From assembly GCA_945869715.1 (NCBI GenBank), contig CAMBPP010000016.1, positions 1-17,127 on the forward strand: 17,127 nt of DNA, in the 5' to 3' direction. The notes below the pieces were generated by a model. It saw only the letters and a list, made by a program, of their open reading frames with translations. It did not search any database and was not told the origin of the DNA. The DNA is from Bifidobacterium breve. Lineage in GTDB: Bacteria > Actinomycetota > Acidimicrobiia > Acidimicrobiales > Ilumatobacteraceae. Below are positions 6,589-14,162 of this stretch, piece by piece (positions within the stretch are counted from its first letter, which is position 1; the number at the start of each line of letters is the position of its first letter). A program made the translations under genes and the position numbers.

Positions 6589-7392
6589 ATGACTACGAAC
6601 AACGACATTTCACAACTGCTCTCACTTGAAGGAAAGCATGCCGTCGTAACAGGCTCTGCAACAGGAATTGGTGAAGGCATCGCAGAAATATTTGCTGCCG
6701 CCGGTGCAATGGTCACGGTTGCCGACCGCGATGGTGTCGGCGCACAACGTGTTGCTTCAGCAATTGGTGGCCGTGCCGTGCAAGTTGACCTCACCAACGA
6801 AAAAGAAGTTCTCGACCTTATTAATGGCATGGCGCAAGTAGACGTTGTGGTGAATAACGCAGGCAGCTACTTCGATGTGGGGCCAATTCTTGACCAAAGT
6901 ATTGAAAGTTGGCGCCGTGCAATGGATAACAACCTCACTACTTGTTACTTGGTGAGTAGAGCTGCTGCCCGACGCATGATTGATGCTGGCAACGGTGGCT
7001 CTATTGTCAACATTTCTTCAGTCGACGGGCTACTTCCATGCATGGGAACCGGGTACGACACCGCCAAGGCTGCTGTTATTCAGTTCTCTCGTTCGCTTGC
7101 AGTAGACCTCGCACCGCACAATATTCGCGTGAACAACATCGCTCCTGGCCACATCATGGTGGAAACATTGCGGAAAATGAAAGATGGCGAAATTCCTGCA
7201 CTCTGGCCGCAAAAGCATGAAAAGACTGGCCTCATGAACGACCTCACCAAGGCACGTTCGGCAAATATCCCCCTCGGCCACTCGGGCGTGCCGAGCGACA
7301 TTGGCAATGCGGCTCTTTTCCTTGCCAGCGAAGCCGCCACCTACATCACCGGCGTTACGTTGCCTGTCGATGGCGGTTGGCTACTCGTCTGA
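6589..7392 (+). CDS. Short-chain dehydrogenase/reductase (SDR), NAD(P)-dependent
   Basis: A 267-residue classical SDR. The Rossmann motif is T21-G-S-A-T-G-I-G28, the structural motif N89-N-A-G92, and the catalytic set is Ser143 (in VNISSVDG), Tyr156 and Lys160 (GYDTAKAAV), with an asparagine near residue 115 (DNNLT). VRVNNIAPGHI-type wording follows, and the C-terminus TGVTLPVDGGWLLV is canonical. The cofactor-selecting residue after strand 2 is an aspartate (TVADRDG), which favours NAD over NADP. It probably oxidises or reduces a secondary alcohol/ketone; the substrate cannot be told. GGGGGA ahead of the ATG is a clear ribosome binding site. It lies 22 bases after the PAC2 gene, so is likely in the same operon. 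Confidence 0.9.
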   Translation: MTTNNDISQLLSLEGKHAVVTGSATGIGEGIAEIFAAAGAMVTVADRDGVGAQRVASAIGGRAVQVDLTNEKEVLDLINGMAQVDVVVNNAGSYFDVGPILDQSIESWRRAMDNNLTTCYLVSRAAARRMIDAGNGGSIVNISSVDGLLPCMGTGYDTAKAAVIQFSRSLAVDLAPHNIRVNNIAPGHIMVETLRKMKDGEIPALWPQKHEKTGLMNDLTKARSANIPLGHSGVPSDIGNAALFLASEAATYITGVTLPVDGGWLLV

Positions 7393-7405
7393 TTTCACGG
7401 TCGTC

Positions 7406-7435
7406 TATAGTTTCCTTAGTCACAACGTGAATGGG
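7406..7435 (+). promoter_or_regulatory. Possible internal promoter and ribosome binding site before the LLM oxidoreductase
   Basis: The 48-base gap holds a good -10-like TATAGT (7406-7411) without a properly spaced -35, followed by GGGGA shortly before the ATG at 7441. The binding site resembles the GGGGGA before the SDR gene. An extra promoter here would let the oxidoreductase be expressed apart from the upstream genes. Confidence 0.3.
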
Positions 7436-7440
7436 GAAAC

Positions 7441-8460
7441 ATGAAAGTAGATGGCGGAATAGCACTCGATCTACACCAATCGGTGCAGTCGGCAAAAGAT
7501 GCAGAAGCAGCCGGCTACACCGGTGCGTGGACGGCAGAAACCAACCACGACCCGTTCTTCCCACTTCTTCTTGCTGCAGAACACACCTCGCAAATAGAAC
7601 TGGGCACCTCTATAGCCGTCGCATTTGCGCGCAACCCAATGACCCTTGCCAACATTGGTTGGGACCTTCAGTCATATTCTCGTGGCCGATTCGTTTTGGG
7701 TTTGGGGAGCCAAATTAAACCGCACATCACCAAGCGCTTCAGCATGGAGTGGAGCCACCCAGCAGCACGCATGCGCGAAATGGTGCTCGCCATCAGAGCC
7801 ATTTGGGACACCTGGCAAAACGGAACCAAATTGGAATTCCGCGGTGAGTTTTACACGCACACACTCATGACACCTTTCTTCACACCGAGCCCCAATGACA
7901 TTTCCGAATACGGTGTTCCTAAAATTTTCTTAGCTGGCGTGGGTGAACTCATGACCGAAGTTGCTGGCGAAGTGTGTGACGGGTTTATTTGCCACGGCTT
8001 TACAACTGAAAAGTATTTGCGAGAAGTCACTCTTCCTGCACTTGCCCGTGGTCGCGCAAAAGCCGGCAAAACAATGGAGGGCTTTGAAGTAGTTGGGCCA
8101 TCATTCGTTGTTACGGGGAACAACGACGAAGAGTTGGAAGCAGCCGCCACCGGTACGCGCCAGCAAATTGCCTTCTACGGCTCAACACCGGCCTACCGCG
8201 GAGTGCTCGACATTCACGGGTGGGGTGGCCTGCAAGATGAGCTCAACACGCTCTCGAAAGCTGGCAAATGGGTCGAGATGGGAAATGTCATCAACGACGA
8301 AATTCTCAACACGTTTGCGGTTGTGGGTAAGCCTGAGACTATTGCTAGCGAACTTGGTCGCCGATACAGCGACGTCATTCAGCGCATTAGTTTCTACGCA
8401 CCGTACAAAAGCGACCCAGAACGTTGGAGCCAGGTCATTGCCGACTTGAAGTCGGCATAA
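7441..8460 (+). CDS. LLM-class oxidoreductase, probably F420-dependent (MSMEG_2256-like)
   Basis: A 339-residue luciferase-like monooxygenase-fold protein. It begins MKVDGGIALDLHQSVQSAKD and contains the features of the actinobacterial F420-type branch: AEAAGYTGAWTAETNHDPF, IELGTSIAVAFARNPM, and the segment around residues 74-100 ending in GRFVLGLGSQIKPHI. These place it near the subgroup known as the MSMEG_2256 family. Such enzymes transfer hydride between reduced deazaflavin F420 (or sometimes FMN) and an organic substrate; the substrate here is unknown. GGGGA upstream gives a clear start. It follows the SDR by 48 bases. The last codons form a hairpin that may be the operon terminator. F420 dependence is inferred from family likeness only. 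Confidence 0.85.
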   Translation: MKVDGGIALDLHQSVQSAKDAEAAGYTGAWTAETNHDPFFPLLLAAEHTSQIELGTSIAVAFARNPMTLANIGWDLQSYSRGRFVLGLGSQIKPHITKRFSMEWSHPAARMREMVLAIRAIWDTWQNGTKLEFRGEFYTHTLMTPFFTPSPNDISEYGVPKIFLAGVGELMTEVAGEVCDGFICHGFTTEKYLREVTLPALARGRAKAGKTMEGFEVVGPSFVVTGNNDEELEAAATGTRQQIAFYGSTPAYRGVLDIHGWGGLQDELNTLSKAGKWVEMGNVINDEILNTFAVVGKPETIASELGRRYSDVIQRISFYAPYKSDPERWSQVIADLKSA

Positions 8461-8470
8461 CTCTTATTTG
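8439..8470 (+). terminator. Likely terminator hairpin spanning the stop codon of the LLM oxidoreductase
   Basis: TGCCGAC (8439-8445) and GTCGGCA (8451-8457) form a perfect 7-bp stem with a 5-base loop, followed by the stop codon and a U-rich but interrupted tract (CTCTTATTT). The stem is coding sequence for the last residues of the protein. The gap to the convergent gene is only 3 bases, so there is no other place for a terminator. In the minus direction the hairpin is not followed by U residues. Confidence 0.45.
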
Positions 8471-9102
8471 AAATTTGGCGCTGAGCGAATGGATCGCTTG
8501 AGCTCTGCCATACCCGTTGAGGTGGCAATGAGCTCTATGGCGTCCCACAGTTTCAATGCAGCATCGCCACGGGGGATCTCAGAGATGACCGGCCCGAAAA
8601 AACTACCTTCATTGTCCTGACCAGGCTTGAAGGTGAGGATGGGTGTTCCTACACCTTTGCCTGTGCGCGAGAAGGCCAAATTGGTTTCCTCTCGAATGAT
8701 TGCATCGAACTCTTCGTTATCGGCACCCTTGGCCCAATCGACATTGAGGTTGGCGCGGCTTAACGCATCGACGAGGAAGAACGTGGGGTTGTTCATCATT
8801 TCATCGTGCTGCTTGTTGTTGTGCAATGAGGTTCCTACTGCTGTGTACAACTTGCCCACTGCTTCGTTGCCTTCTTCGGCACGAGCCAATGCTGCGGAAC
8901 GCAAAATTTGAGTTCCGATGAAATGCGACTGACGGTGAACCTCGCTCGATTCGTTGTAGCCAATTTCCTCGTTGATCATGCGCAACGAGATGAATCGCCA
9001 TGTGACGTCGTAGGAGCGCAACTTTTGCACCTCTGAAACCCAACGGGAAGTGATCCAGGCCCACGGACAAATGGGGTCAAAGAAAAATTCGAGATCGGCC
9101 AT
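8464..9102 (-). CDS. DsbA-family oxidoreductase of the Rv2466c (mycothiol-linked nitroreductase) type, single active-site cysteine
   Basis: A 212-residue thioredoxin-fold protein with an inserted helical domain. It begins MADLEFFFDPICPWAWITSR, and later has the pattern GKGVGTPILTF, FFGPVISEIPRG and LKLWDA, ending in ELKR; this closely follows M. tuberculosis Rv2466c, a mycothiol-dependent reductase that activates nitro-prodrugs. The family active site is C-P-W-C; here it is C12-P-W-A15, so the resolving cysteine is replaced by alanine (codon GCC at 9060-9058). The cis-proline (GTP) is kept. It would be a monothiol enzyme relying on a small thiol to complete the cycle. It starts 3 bases after the infB stop, on the same strand, and is probably the last gene of that operon. 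It has no signal peptide, so is cytosolic. Confidence 0.85.
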   Translation of the reverse strand: MADLEFFFDPICPWAWITSRWVSEVQKLRSYDVTWRFISLRMINEEIGYNESSEVHRQSHFIGTQILRSAALARAEEGNEAVGKLYTAVGTSLHNNKQHDEMMNNPTFFLVDALSRANLNVDWAKGADNEEFDAIIREETNLAFSRTGKGVGTPILTFKPGQDNEGSFFGPVISEIPRGDAALKLWDAIELIATSTGMAELKRSIRSAPNFK

Positions 9103-9105
9103 GAG

Positions 9106-12060
9106 TTATACCCTTTCGATGAGACGCTCTTCGAAGGTTTCGATGAGGTCGCCTGGTTTCAAGTCTTGGAAGTCTGACAAACCTATACCACATTCGAAGC
9201 CCTCTCGAACTTCGCGTGCATCTTCTTTGAACCTGCGCAAAGAAGTAATAGAGCCCTTCCAAATGATGACTCCATCGCGCAAGAAGCGCACTTTGGTGCC
9301 GCGAGTGATGACGCCTGTGCGAACAAGGCAACCAGCGATTCCGCCGAGTTTTGGCACGCGGAATACTTCGCGTACTTCAGCTTCACCTGTTACTACTTCT
9401 TCATACTCAGGGGTGAGCATGCCGAGAAGCGCGCGCTCGATGTCTTCTAACAACTTGTAGATAATTTCGTAGGTACGAATTTCTACTTTTTCTGCCTCGG
9501 CAAGATCGCGTACCTTGCGGTCTGGTCGCACATTGAAACCAATGAGGGTTGCATTTGTTGCCGCAGCAAGAGTGATGTCATTTTCAGTAATTGCACCGAC
9601 ACCACGATGAACGAAAGCTGGCTTCACTTCCGGACGCTCAAGTTTGCGCAAACTTTCGGTGAGTGCTTCGAGCGAACCGTGCATGTCGGCCTTGATAATG
9701 AGGTTCAACGTGGCAACTTCACCAGCTTGAATTTGGCTGAAGATGTCTTCCAAACGCACTCCACGTTGCACACGAGCATCGCCGCGTTGGCTGAGTGCGC
9801 GATAACGCATTTCGCGCGACTCGCCCACTGTGCGTGCTGTTTTTTCATTAGGAGCACAACGGAATTCATCGCCAGCATTTGGCGTGATGGACAAACCAAG
9901 TACTTGTACTGGCGTTGACGGGCCAGCTTCTTTTACTTGCTCGCCACGGTCGTTAATGAGCGCACGAACCTTGCCCCATGCAGCACCAGCAACAATGGGG
10001 TCTCCCACTTTGAGCGTGCCTTTGTCGACTAGCACTGTGGCGACAGGGCCACGGCCAATGTCGAGTTTGGCTTCAAGAACTACACCTTTTGCGCGACCTG
10101 TTGGGTTCACTGTGAGTTCTTCAAGTTCCGCAACAGCATTCAGTTGCTCGAGCAGATCGTCGACACCAAGATTTTGCTGTGCAGACATTTCCACCACAAT
10201 GGTGTCGCCGCCCCATGCTTCAGGCACAAGCTCATACTCTGCGAGCTGTGTAAGAACACGTTGCGGGTCGGCGTTGTCTTTGTCGATCTTGTTGACAGCA
10301 ACAATGATGGGAACATCGGCAGCACGTGCGTGGTTAATAGCCTCAATTGTTTGTGGCATCACACCGTCGTCGGCAGCTACTACAAGGACAACAATGTCGG
10401 TGACCTGTGCACCACGCGCACGCATTTTGCTGAAGGCAGCGTGACCAGGGGTGTCGATGAAGGTGATGGACTTGCCATCTTTCATGACCTGGTAAGCACC
10501 AATGTGCTGCGTGATTCCACCAGCTTCGCCAGCAACAACGTTTGCTGAACGAATGCGGTCGAGAAGAGTGGTCTTACCGTGGTCTACGTGACCCATGACG
10601 GTAACAACCGGTGAACGCTCTACTTGAGCATCTGGGTCGTCATCGTCGGAGTCGTCGAAGAGCGCCTGCAATTCCATTTCTTCTTGTTGACCTGGGTCAA
10701 CCAAAAGAATTTCTGCACCAACTTCAAGTGCAAAGAGTTCCATCTGATCGTCAGAAAGACTCATGGTGGCAGTCACCATTTCGCCATGCTCTAACAAATA
10801 ACGAACAACGTCGGCTGCAGTGCGATTCAGTTTTGGCGCGAACTCTTGCGCCGATACTCCACGCTCAATGATGACGGTACCTTCTGGTACTGGAGCACCA
10901 CTTGAGGTGTAGTTGGTCATTGATTGAGGCTGCAACTCGTCCATGTCGCGACGACGCCGACCACGTGACTTCTTACGTGGTGCACGACGCTGACCGTTCG
11001 GACGATTTCCACCACCACCGCCAGGACGAGGGCCTCCGCCGCCGCCGCCGCCGCCGCCTCCGCCGCCAGGAGCACCAGCACCCCCAGCGCCAGCGCCAGC
11101 GCCAGCAGGTCGAGGGCCACCCGCGCCAGCAAAGCCAGGACGACCAGGGCCACCTGCACCACCAGGACGAGCACCAGGACCACCAGGTCGTGCACTGGGA
11201 CCACCAGGTCGTGGACCAGGCCCAGGGCGAGCACTGGGACCACCAGGTCGCGCACTGGGACCACCAGGTCGTGGACCAGGCCCAGGGCGACCTACAGGAG
11301 GAGAAGGGCGTGATGAACCAGGAGGTGGAGGAATGACTTTTCCAGATGCCGACAACGGGCGCGGTCCTCCGGGAGGTGGCGGAACAGGGCGTCCACCTGG
11401 ACGCGGTGGCATACCCGGTGGCAATGAACCAGGAATGCGTGCTGCCGGAGGCGCACCATCAGACGAAATGGGTCGTGCTGCAACGGGAGGCGTTGGGCGA
11501 GCACTTGAAATAAAACCGCGCGATGCAGTATCACTTGGCGCTTCAGCTGCGGGTGCAGGTGCAGGTGCAGGTGTCTCTTCAACTACAACAACTGGCGCAG
11601 CAACTTCAACAACTGGCGCTGGAGCAGCAACGGGTGCAGGTGCAGGGGCTTCAACCACTGGAGCAGGAGCAAGAGGAGCGACTTCAATAACTGGCGCAGG
11701 AGTATCGACTACGACGGGAGCTACATCATCTTCTTTTTTCGCAGCAACTTTCTTCGCGGGCGCTTTTTTCGCAGCGGCTTTCTTGACGGGCTTGGGCTCA
11801 TCGCCTTCTGCGGCATCTTCTTTTTTAGCGGCGACTTTTTTCACTGCAGCTTTTTTGACGGCTTTGACTTCTTCAGGTTGTTCACCTCGAACAAGACCAT
11901 CGCGTTCAGCACGGCGACGCACACGGTCTGCCTGCGCCTCGATGATGGACGATGAATGTCCCTTGATGTCGATGCCCATATTGACGCACAGGTCGACGGC
12001 TTCCTTATTGGTAAGACCGAGCTCTTTAGCCAGCTCGTGGACGCGCAAATTCTTAGCCAA
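9106..12060 (-). CDS. infB: Translation initiation factor IF-2
   Basis: A 984-residue initiation factor that delivers fMet-tRNA to the 30S subunit. Residues 1-50 (KNLRVHELAKELGLTNKEA) are the IF2N domain; about 65-110 are Lys/Ala-rich; 110-370 are a long Pro/Ala/Gly/Arg linker including a run of 12 glycines and a tandem 20-residue repeat; about 385-450 form a second IF2N-like domain. The G domain has G1 GHVDHGKT (near 489-496), G3 DTPGH (near 535) and G4 NKID (near 588), then the beta-barrel and C-terminal domains. The start is TTG at 12060: the only in-frame start candidate between the upstream stop and the conserved RVHELAKELG. AAAGG lies 11 bases upstream, a long spacing. It follows ylxR by 7 bases. 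Confidence 0.97.
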   Translation of the reverse strand: MAKNLRVHELAKELGLTNKEAVDLCVNMGIDIKGHSSSIIEAQADRVRRRAERDGLVRGEQPEEVKAVKKAAVKKVAAKKEDAAEGDEPKPVKKAAAKKAPAKKVAAKKEDDVAPVVVDTPAPVIEVAPLAPAPVVEAPAPAPVAAPAPVVEVAAPVVVVEETPAPAPAPAAEAPSDTASRGFISSARPTPPVAARPISSDGAPPAARIPGSLPPGMPPRPGGRPVPPPPGGPRPLSASGKVIPPPPGSSRPSPPVGRPGPGPRPGGPSARPGGPSARPGPGPRPGGPSARPGGPGARPGGAGGPGRPGFAGAGGPRPAGAGAGAGGAGAPGGGGGGGGGGGGPRPGGGGGNRPNGQRRAPRKKSRGRRRRDMDELQPQSMTNYTSSGAPVPEGTVIIERGVSAQEFAPKLNRTAADVVRYLLEHGEMVTATMSLSDDQMELFALEVGAEILLVDPGQQEEMELQALFDDSDDDDPDAQVERSPVVTVMGHVDHGKTTLLDRIRSANVVAGEAGGITQHIGAYQVMKDGKSITFIDTPGHAAFSKMRARGAQVTDIVVLVVAADDGVMPQTIEAINHARAADVPIIVAVNKIDKDNADPQRVLTQLAEYELVPEAWGGDTIVVEMSAQQNLGVDDLLEQLNAVAELEELTVNPTGRAKGVVLEAKLDIGRGPVATVLVDKGTLKVGDPIVAGAAWGKVRALINDRGEQVKEAGPSTPVQVLGLSITPNAGDEFRCAPNEKTARTVGESREMRYRALSQRGDARVQRGVRLEDIFSQIQAGEVATLNLIIKADMHGSLEALTESLRKLERPEVKPAFVHRGVGAITENDITLAAATNATLIGFNVRPDRKVRDLAEAEKVEIRTYEIIYKLLEDIERALLGMLTPEYEEVVTGEAEVREVFRVPKLGGIAGCLVRTGVITRGTKVRFLRDGVIIWKGSITSLRRFKEDAREVREGFECGIGLSDFQDLKPGDLIETFEERLIERV
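11035..11066. repeat. GCC/CCG triplet tract encoding poly-glycine in IF-2
   Basis: A nearly uninterrupted run of CCG/GCC triplets, broken once by CTC, encodes the glycine run of the IF-2 linker (GGC/GGA codons on the minus strand). Such a tract is prone to length change by slippage. A sequencing or assembly length error of whole triplets would not break the frame. Confidence 0.8.
11171..11290. repeat. infB: Tandem duplication, two 60-bp units, within infB
   Basis: Units 11171-11230 and 11231-11290 align base for base with three mismatches by eye (two near position 5 and one near position 21 of the unit). Each codes for 20 residues of the Pro/Gly/Ser/Ala/Arg linker (GPSARPGG-type motifs), so the duplication keeps frame. 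Inside each unit a shorter near-repeat (CCACCAGGTCG) occurs twice. Confidence 0.85.
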
Positions 12061-12067
12061 TTTAAAT

Positions 12068-12343
12068 TCAGCCTTTCATTTCCATGGAGGAGCGCATCAG
12101 AGTCATAAGGTCTGACGCGGTAATCATTATTTCTTTACGTAATGAGCGACGTAAGGCGCCTTGGGAAATAGCTTTTTCTGCACAGCTTTCGTTGTGAGCA
12201 CAAAGCCAGGCTCCCCTGCCTGCCGACGTTGGTGAAACGTAGACAGCATGATTCGATACAACAAGACGCACTAATGAGCCGTCGTCAAAACGACAACGAC
12301 AACCAACACACATGCGTGTAGGACGATGCAACGTCAATGTCAC
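12068..12343 (-). CDS. ylxR: YlxR-family RNA-binding protein (DUF448)
   Basis: A basic protein of 91 residues. The motif RMCVGCR near the amino end, then SLVRLVVSN, GRGAWLCAHNESCAEKA and ALRRSLRKE are the signature of the small YlxR family, encoded between nusA and infB in many bacteria and thought to bind RNA or act as a regulator. The start is GTG at 12343, which shares its G with the nusA TAG stop (TAGTG). The frame stays open to 12430, but those codons lie inside nusA and code for nothing YlxR-like. An ATG right before CVGCR would also be possible, though it would lose the family's short lead-in. A 7-base gap leads into infB. Confidence 0.9.
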   Translation of the reverse strand: MTLTLHRPTRMCVGCRCRFDDGSLVRLVVSNHAVYVSPTSAGRGAWLCAHNESCAEKAISQGALRRSLRKEIMITASDLMTLMRSSMEMKG

Positions 12344-13497
12344 TATTCGGCAACCTCGGTAGTTGCTACAGGTGTGCCGCCGCCGGCCCACTCTTTCTCG
12401 CTCATGACTGAACCGTCTGCTGCATGCCATTCCATTTCACCGGTGGCATCGTTTTGGGTCCATTTACCTTCAGCAAAACCTGAGTCGCTGGTGGTGTTTG
12501 GTGATTCGCCAGATGCTTCAGCAGCAGCTTGATTTTCGCTCTTAATGTCGATGCGCAAACCAGTGAGACGAGCAGCAAGGCGAGCGTTTTGTCCTTCTTT
12601 GCCAATTGCCAATGACAATTGGAATTCGGGAACGATGACGTCGGCCTGTGTGCCGTCGGCACTGATGCGTACTTCTGTGACCTTGGCAGGTGAAAGTGCT
12701 TTGGCAACGAAATCGGCGAGGTCTTCGCTGTAAGGAACGATGTCGATTTTCTCGCCACGCAGTTCGTTGACCACCATGCGCACGCGCCCACCTCGGGCAC
12801 CTACACAGGCGCCCACTGGGTCGACGTTGTGGTCATTTGACCACACGGCAATTTTGGTGCGGTGCCCTGGCTCACGTGAACAGGCCTTAATTTCCACAAC
12901 ACCATCGGCAATTTCAGGAACTTCAAGTTCAAAAAGACGCTTGATGAGACCAGGATGCGTACGGCTGACCACAATTTGTGGGCCTTTTGCCGTTTTGCGC
13001 ACTTCCACGATGTAGGCCTTCACGCGGCCATTTGGCTCTGGCTTTTCGTAAGGAACTTGCTCTGCTTGTGGCAAGAGGGCTTCCACTTTGCCCAAGTCGA
13101 GCAAGGTGTAGCGCTTATCGATTTGCTGAATGATGCCCGTGACAATGTCACCTTCACGGTTTGCATACTCTTCGAATTTACGATCACGTTCTGCTTCGCG
13201 GATGCGCTGACTCATGACCTGGCGGAAAGTAACTGCCGCAATACGGCCAAGTTCTTCTTTCTTCGGCGTGTCGTCGCGTTCGTTGATCCAGTTGCCGTCG
13301 TCGTCGAGGTCATAGGCCGTAAAGCGCATGTCGAGGTTGTCGGGATTGATTTCAACGATGACTTCGTCGGCTGCGCCTGGACGCTTTTTGTATGCCGAGG
13401 CCAAAGCCTCTACAAGTACTTGTAAGAGTGCGTCAACGCTGATGCCTTTATCAATGGCCAACAACTTAACGGCTTCGGTCATGTCGAGATTGCTCAT
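12343..13497 (-). CDS. nusA: Transcription termination/antitermination factor NusA
   Basis: A 384-residue protein: N-terminal RNA-polymerase-binding domain (1-112), S1 domain (about 115-182, GDIVTGIIQQIDKRY onward), KH1 (about 225-262, VGARGGRVRMVVNELRGEKI) and KH2 (about 285-320, with the GKEG loop at 299-302). It binds RNA polymerase and nascent RNA, affecting pausing, termination and antitermination. Residues 321-384 are an acidic, Trp-containing tail (GKWTQNDATGEMEWHAADGS) instead of the acidic repeats of E. coli NusA. The ATG at 13497 overlaps the rimP stop in an ATGA quartet, so it is translationally coupled. Confidence 0.96.
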   Translation of the reverse strand: MSNLDMTEAVKLLAIDKGISVDALLQVLVEALASAYKKRPGAADEVIVEINPDNLDMRFTAYDLDDDGNWINERDDTPKKEELGRIAAVTFRQVMSQRIREAERDRKFEEYANREGDIVTGIIQQIDKRYTLLDLGKVEALLPQAEQVPYEKPEPNGRVKAYIVEVRKTAKGPQIVVSRTHPGLIKRLFELEVPEIADGVVEIKACSREPGHRTKIAVWSNDHNVDPVGACVGARGGRVRMVVNELRGEKIDIVPYSEDLADFVAKALSPAKVTEVRISADGTQADVIVPEFQLSLAIGKEGQNARLAARLTGLRIDIKSENQAAAEASGESPNTTSDSGFAEGKWTQNDATGEMEWHAADGSVMSEKEWAGGGTPVATTEVAE

Positions 13498-14162
13498 GAT
13501 GCAGTTGCCTCCGTATTTGCGGTGTCTGAGTGTTTAGTTTCAAAATCGTCATCAAAATCGTCGTCGCTATTTGCCTCTAAAGCAGCGAATTGAGCGTCTA
13601 ACTCTGCTTGTTTGCGCGCTTCTGGTGAACCAGGTTTAGGCGCAGCAGCCCATACAAAAACTGTTTTAGCACGGTCGATGTTGGCAATATCGATAGTGAT
13701 ACTGCGCACTTCGGCGCGTTTACCTTCTGGCAAAATGTGCAAGGTAATTTCTTGTGGTGTTGCCGCTGCAAGAATTCCTTGGAATCGTCGGGCTCCGTCG
13801 ATTGCAGTGTGCAAACGTAAAGACACGGTCTTGCCCACTTCGCGCTGATAATGCTCGGCTCGGCGCAAGTTGCGCTCGAGACCAGGGCTCGACACTTCGA
13901 GCGTGTAACGCCCAGGTACCGGATCGTTATGGTCGAGCTCGCGACCAAGCAAACGGGTAATGAGTGCAATTTTGTCGAGGCTGACGCCGCTTTCCTGACC
14001 TGTTGGCGTATCAACTTCAACGCGAACGACGCCACCAGAAAATTCGAGGTCGTAGATTTCGAGTTCCAAGTCGCTGACAATGGGGCTCACTAAGGCAGCG
14101 ACGGCATCGGCTACAGGAGAGCCGAACGAGCGCGGCGCAGGGTTAGTTGGTGCGTTGGTCAT
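13494..14162 (-). CDS. rimP: Ribosome maturation factor RimP
   Basis: A 222-residue protein needed for 30S subunit maturation. Conserved points are LELEIYDLEFSGGVVRVEVD, SLDKIALITRLLGRELD, the hallmark RYTLEVSSPGLERNLRRAEH, and a C-terminal SH3-like domain. The last 35 residues are an acidic tail (DDDFDDDF), longer than in many RimP proteins. It is the first gene of the rimP-nusA-ylxR-infB operon and overlaps nusA by 4 bases. ATG at 14162 is the only sensible start; a weak GTGAG lies upstream. A terminator-like hairpin in its leader (14231-14257) may control the operon. Confidence 0.94.
   Translation of the reverse strand: MTNAPTNPAPRSFGSPVADAVAALVSPIVSDLELEIYDLEFSGGVVRVEVDTPTGQESGVSLDKIALITRLLGRELDHNDPVPGRYTLEVSSPGLERNLRRAEHYQREVGKTVSLRLHTAIDGARRFQGILAAATPQEITLHILPEGKRAEVRSITIDIANIDRAKTVFVWAAAPKPGSPEARKQAELDAQFAALEANSDDDFDDDFETKHSDTANTEATAS

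Noticed and set aside
11160..11290. Regular repeats considered as a CRISPR array
   Set aside because: The units are directly adjacent with no spacers and stay in frame as part of infB.
10902..11336. Plus-strand open frame rich in His, Gln and Arg opposite the IF-2 linker
   Set aside because: Its composition is explained wholly by the repeats of the infB linker on the other strand.
11333..12115. Long plus-strand open frame of 260 codons opposite the IF-2 N-terminal linker
   Set aside because: It is Ala/Gly/Thr/Ser low-complexity sequence, the mirror of the Pro/Ala/Lys codons of infB. It has no family resemblance and no start context.
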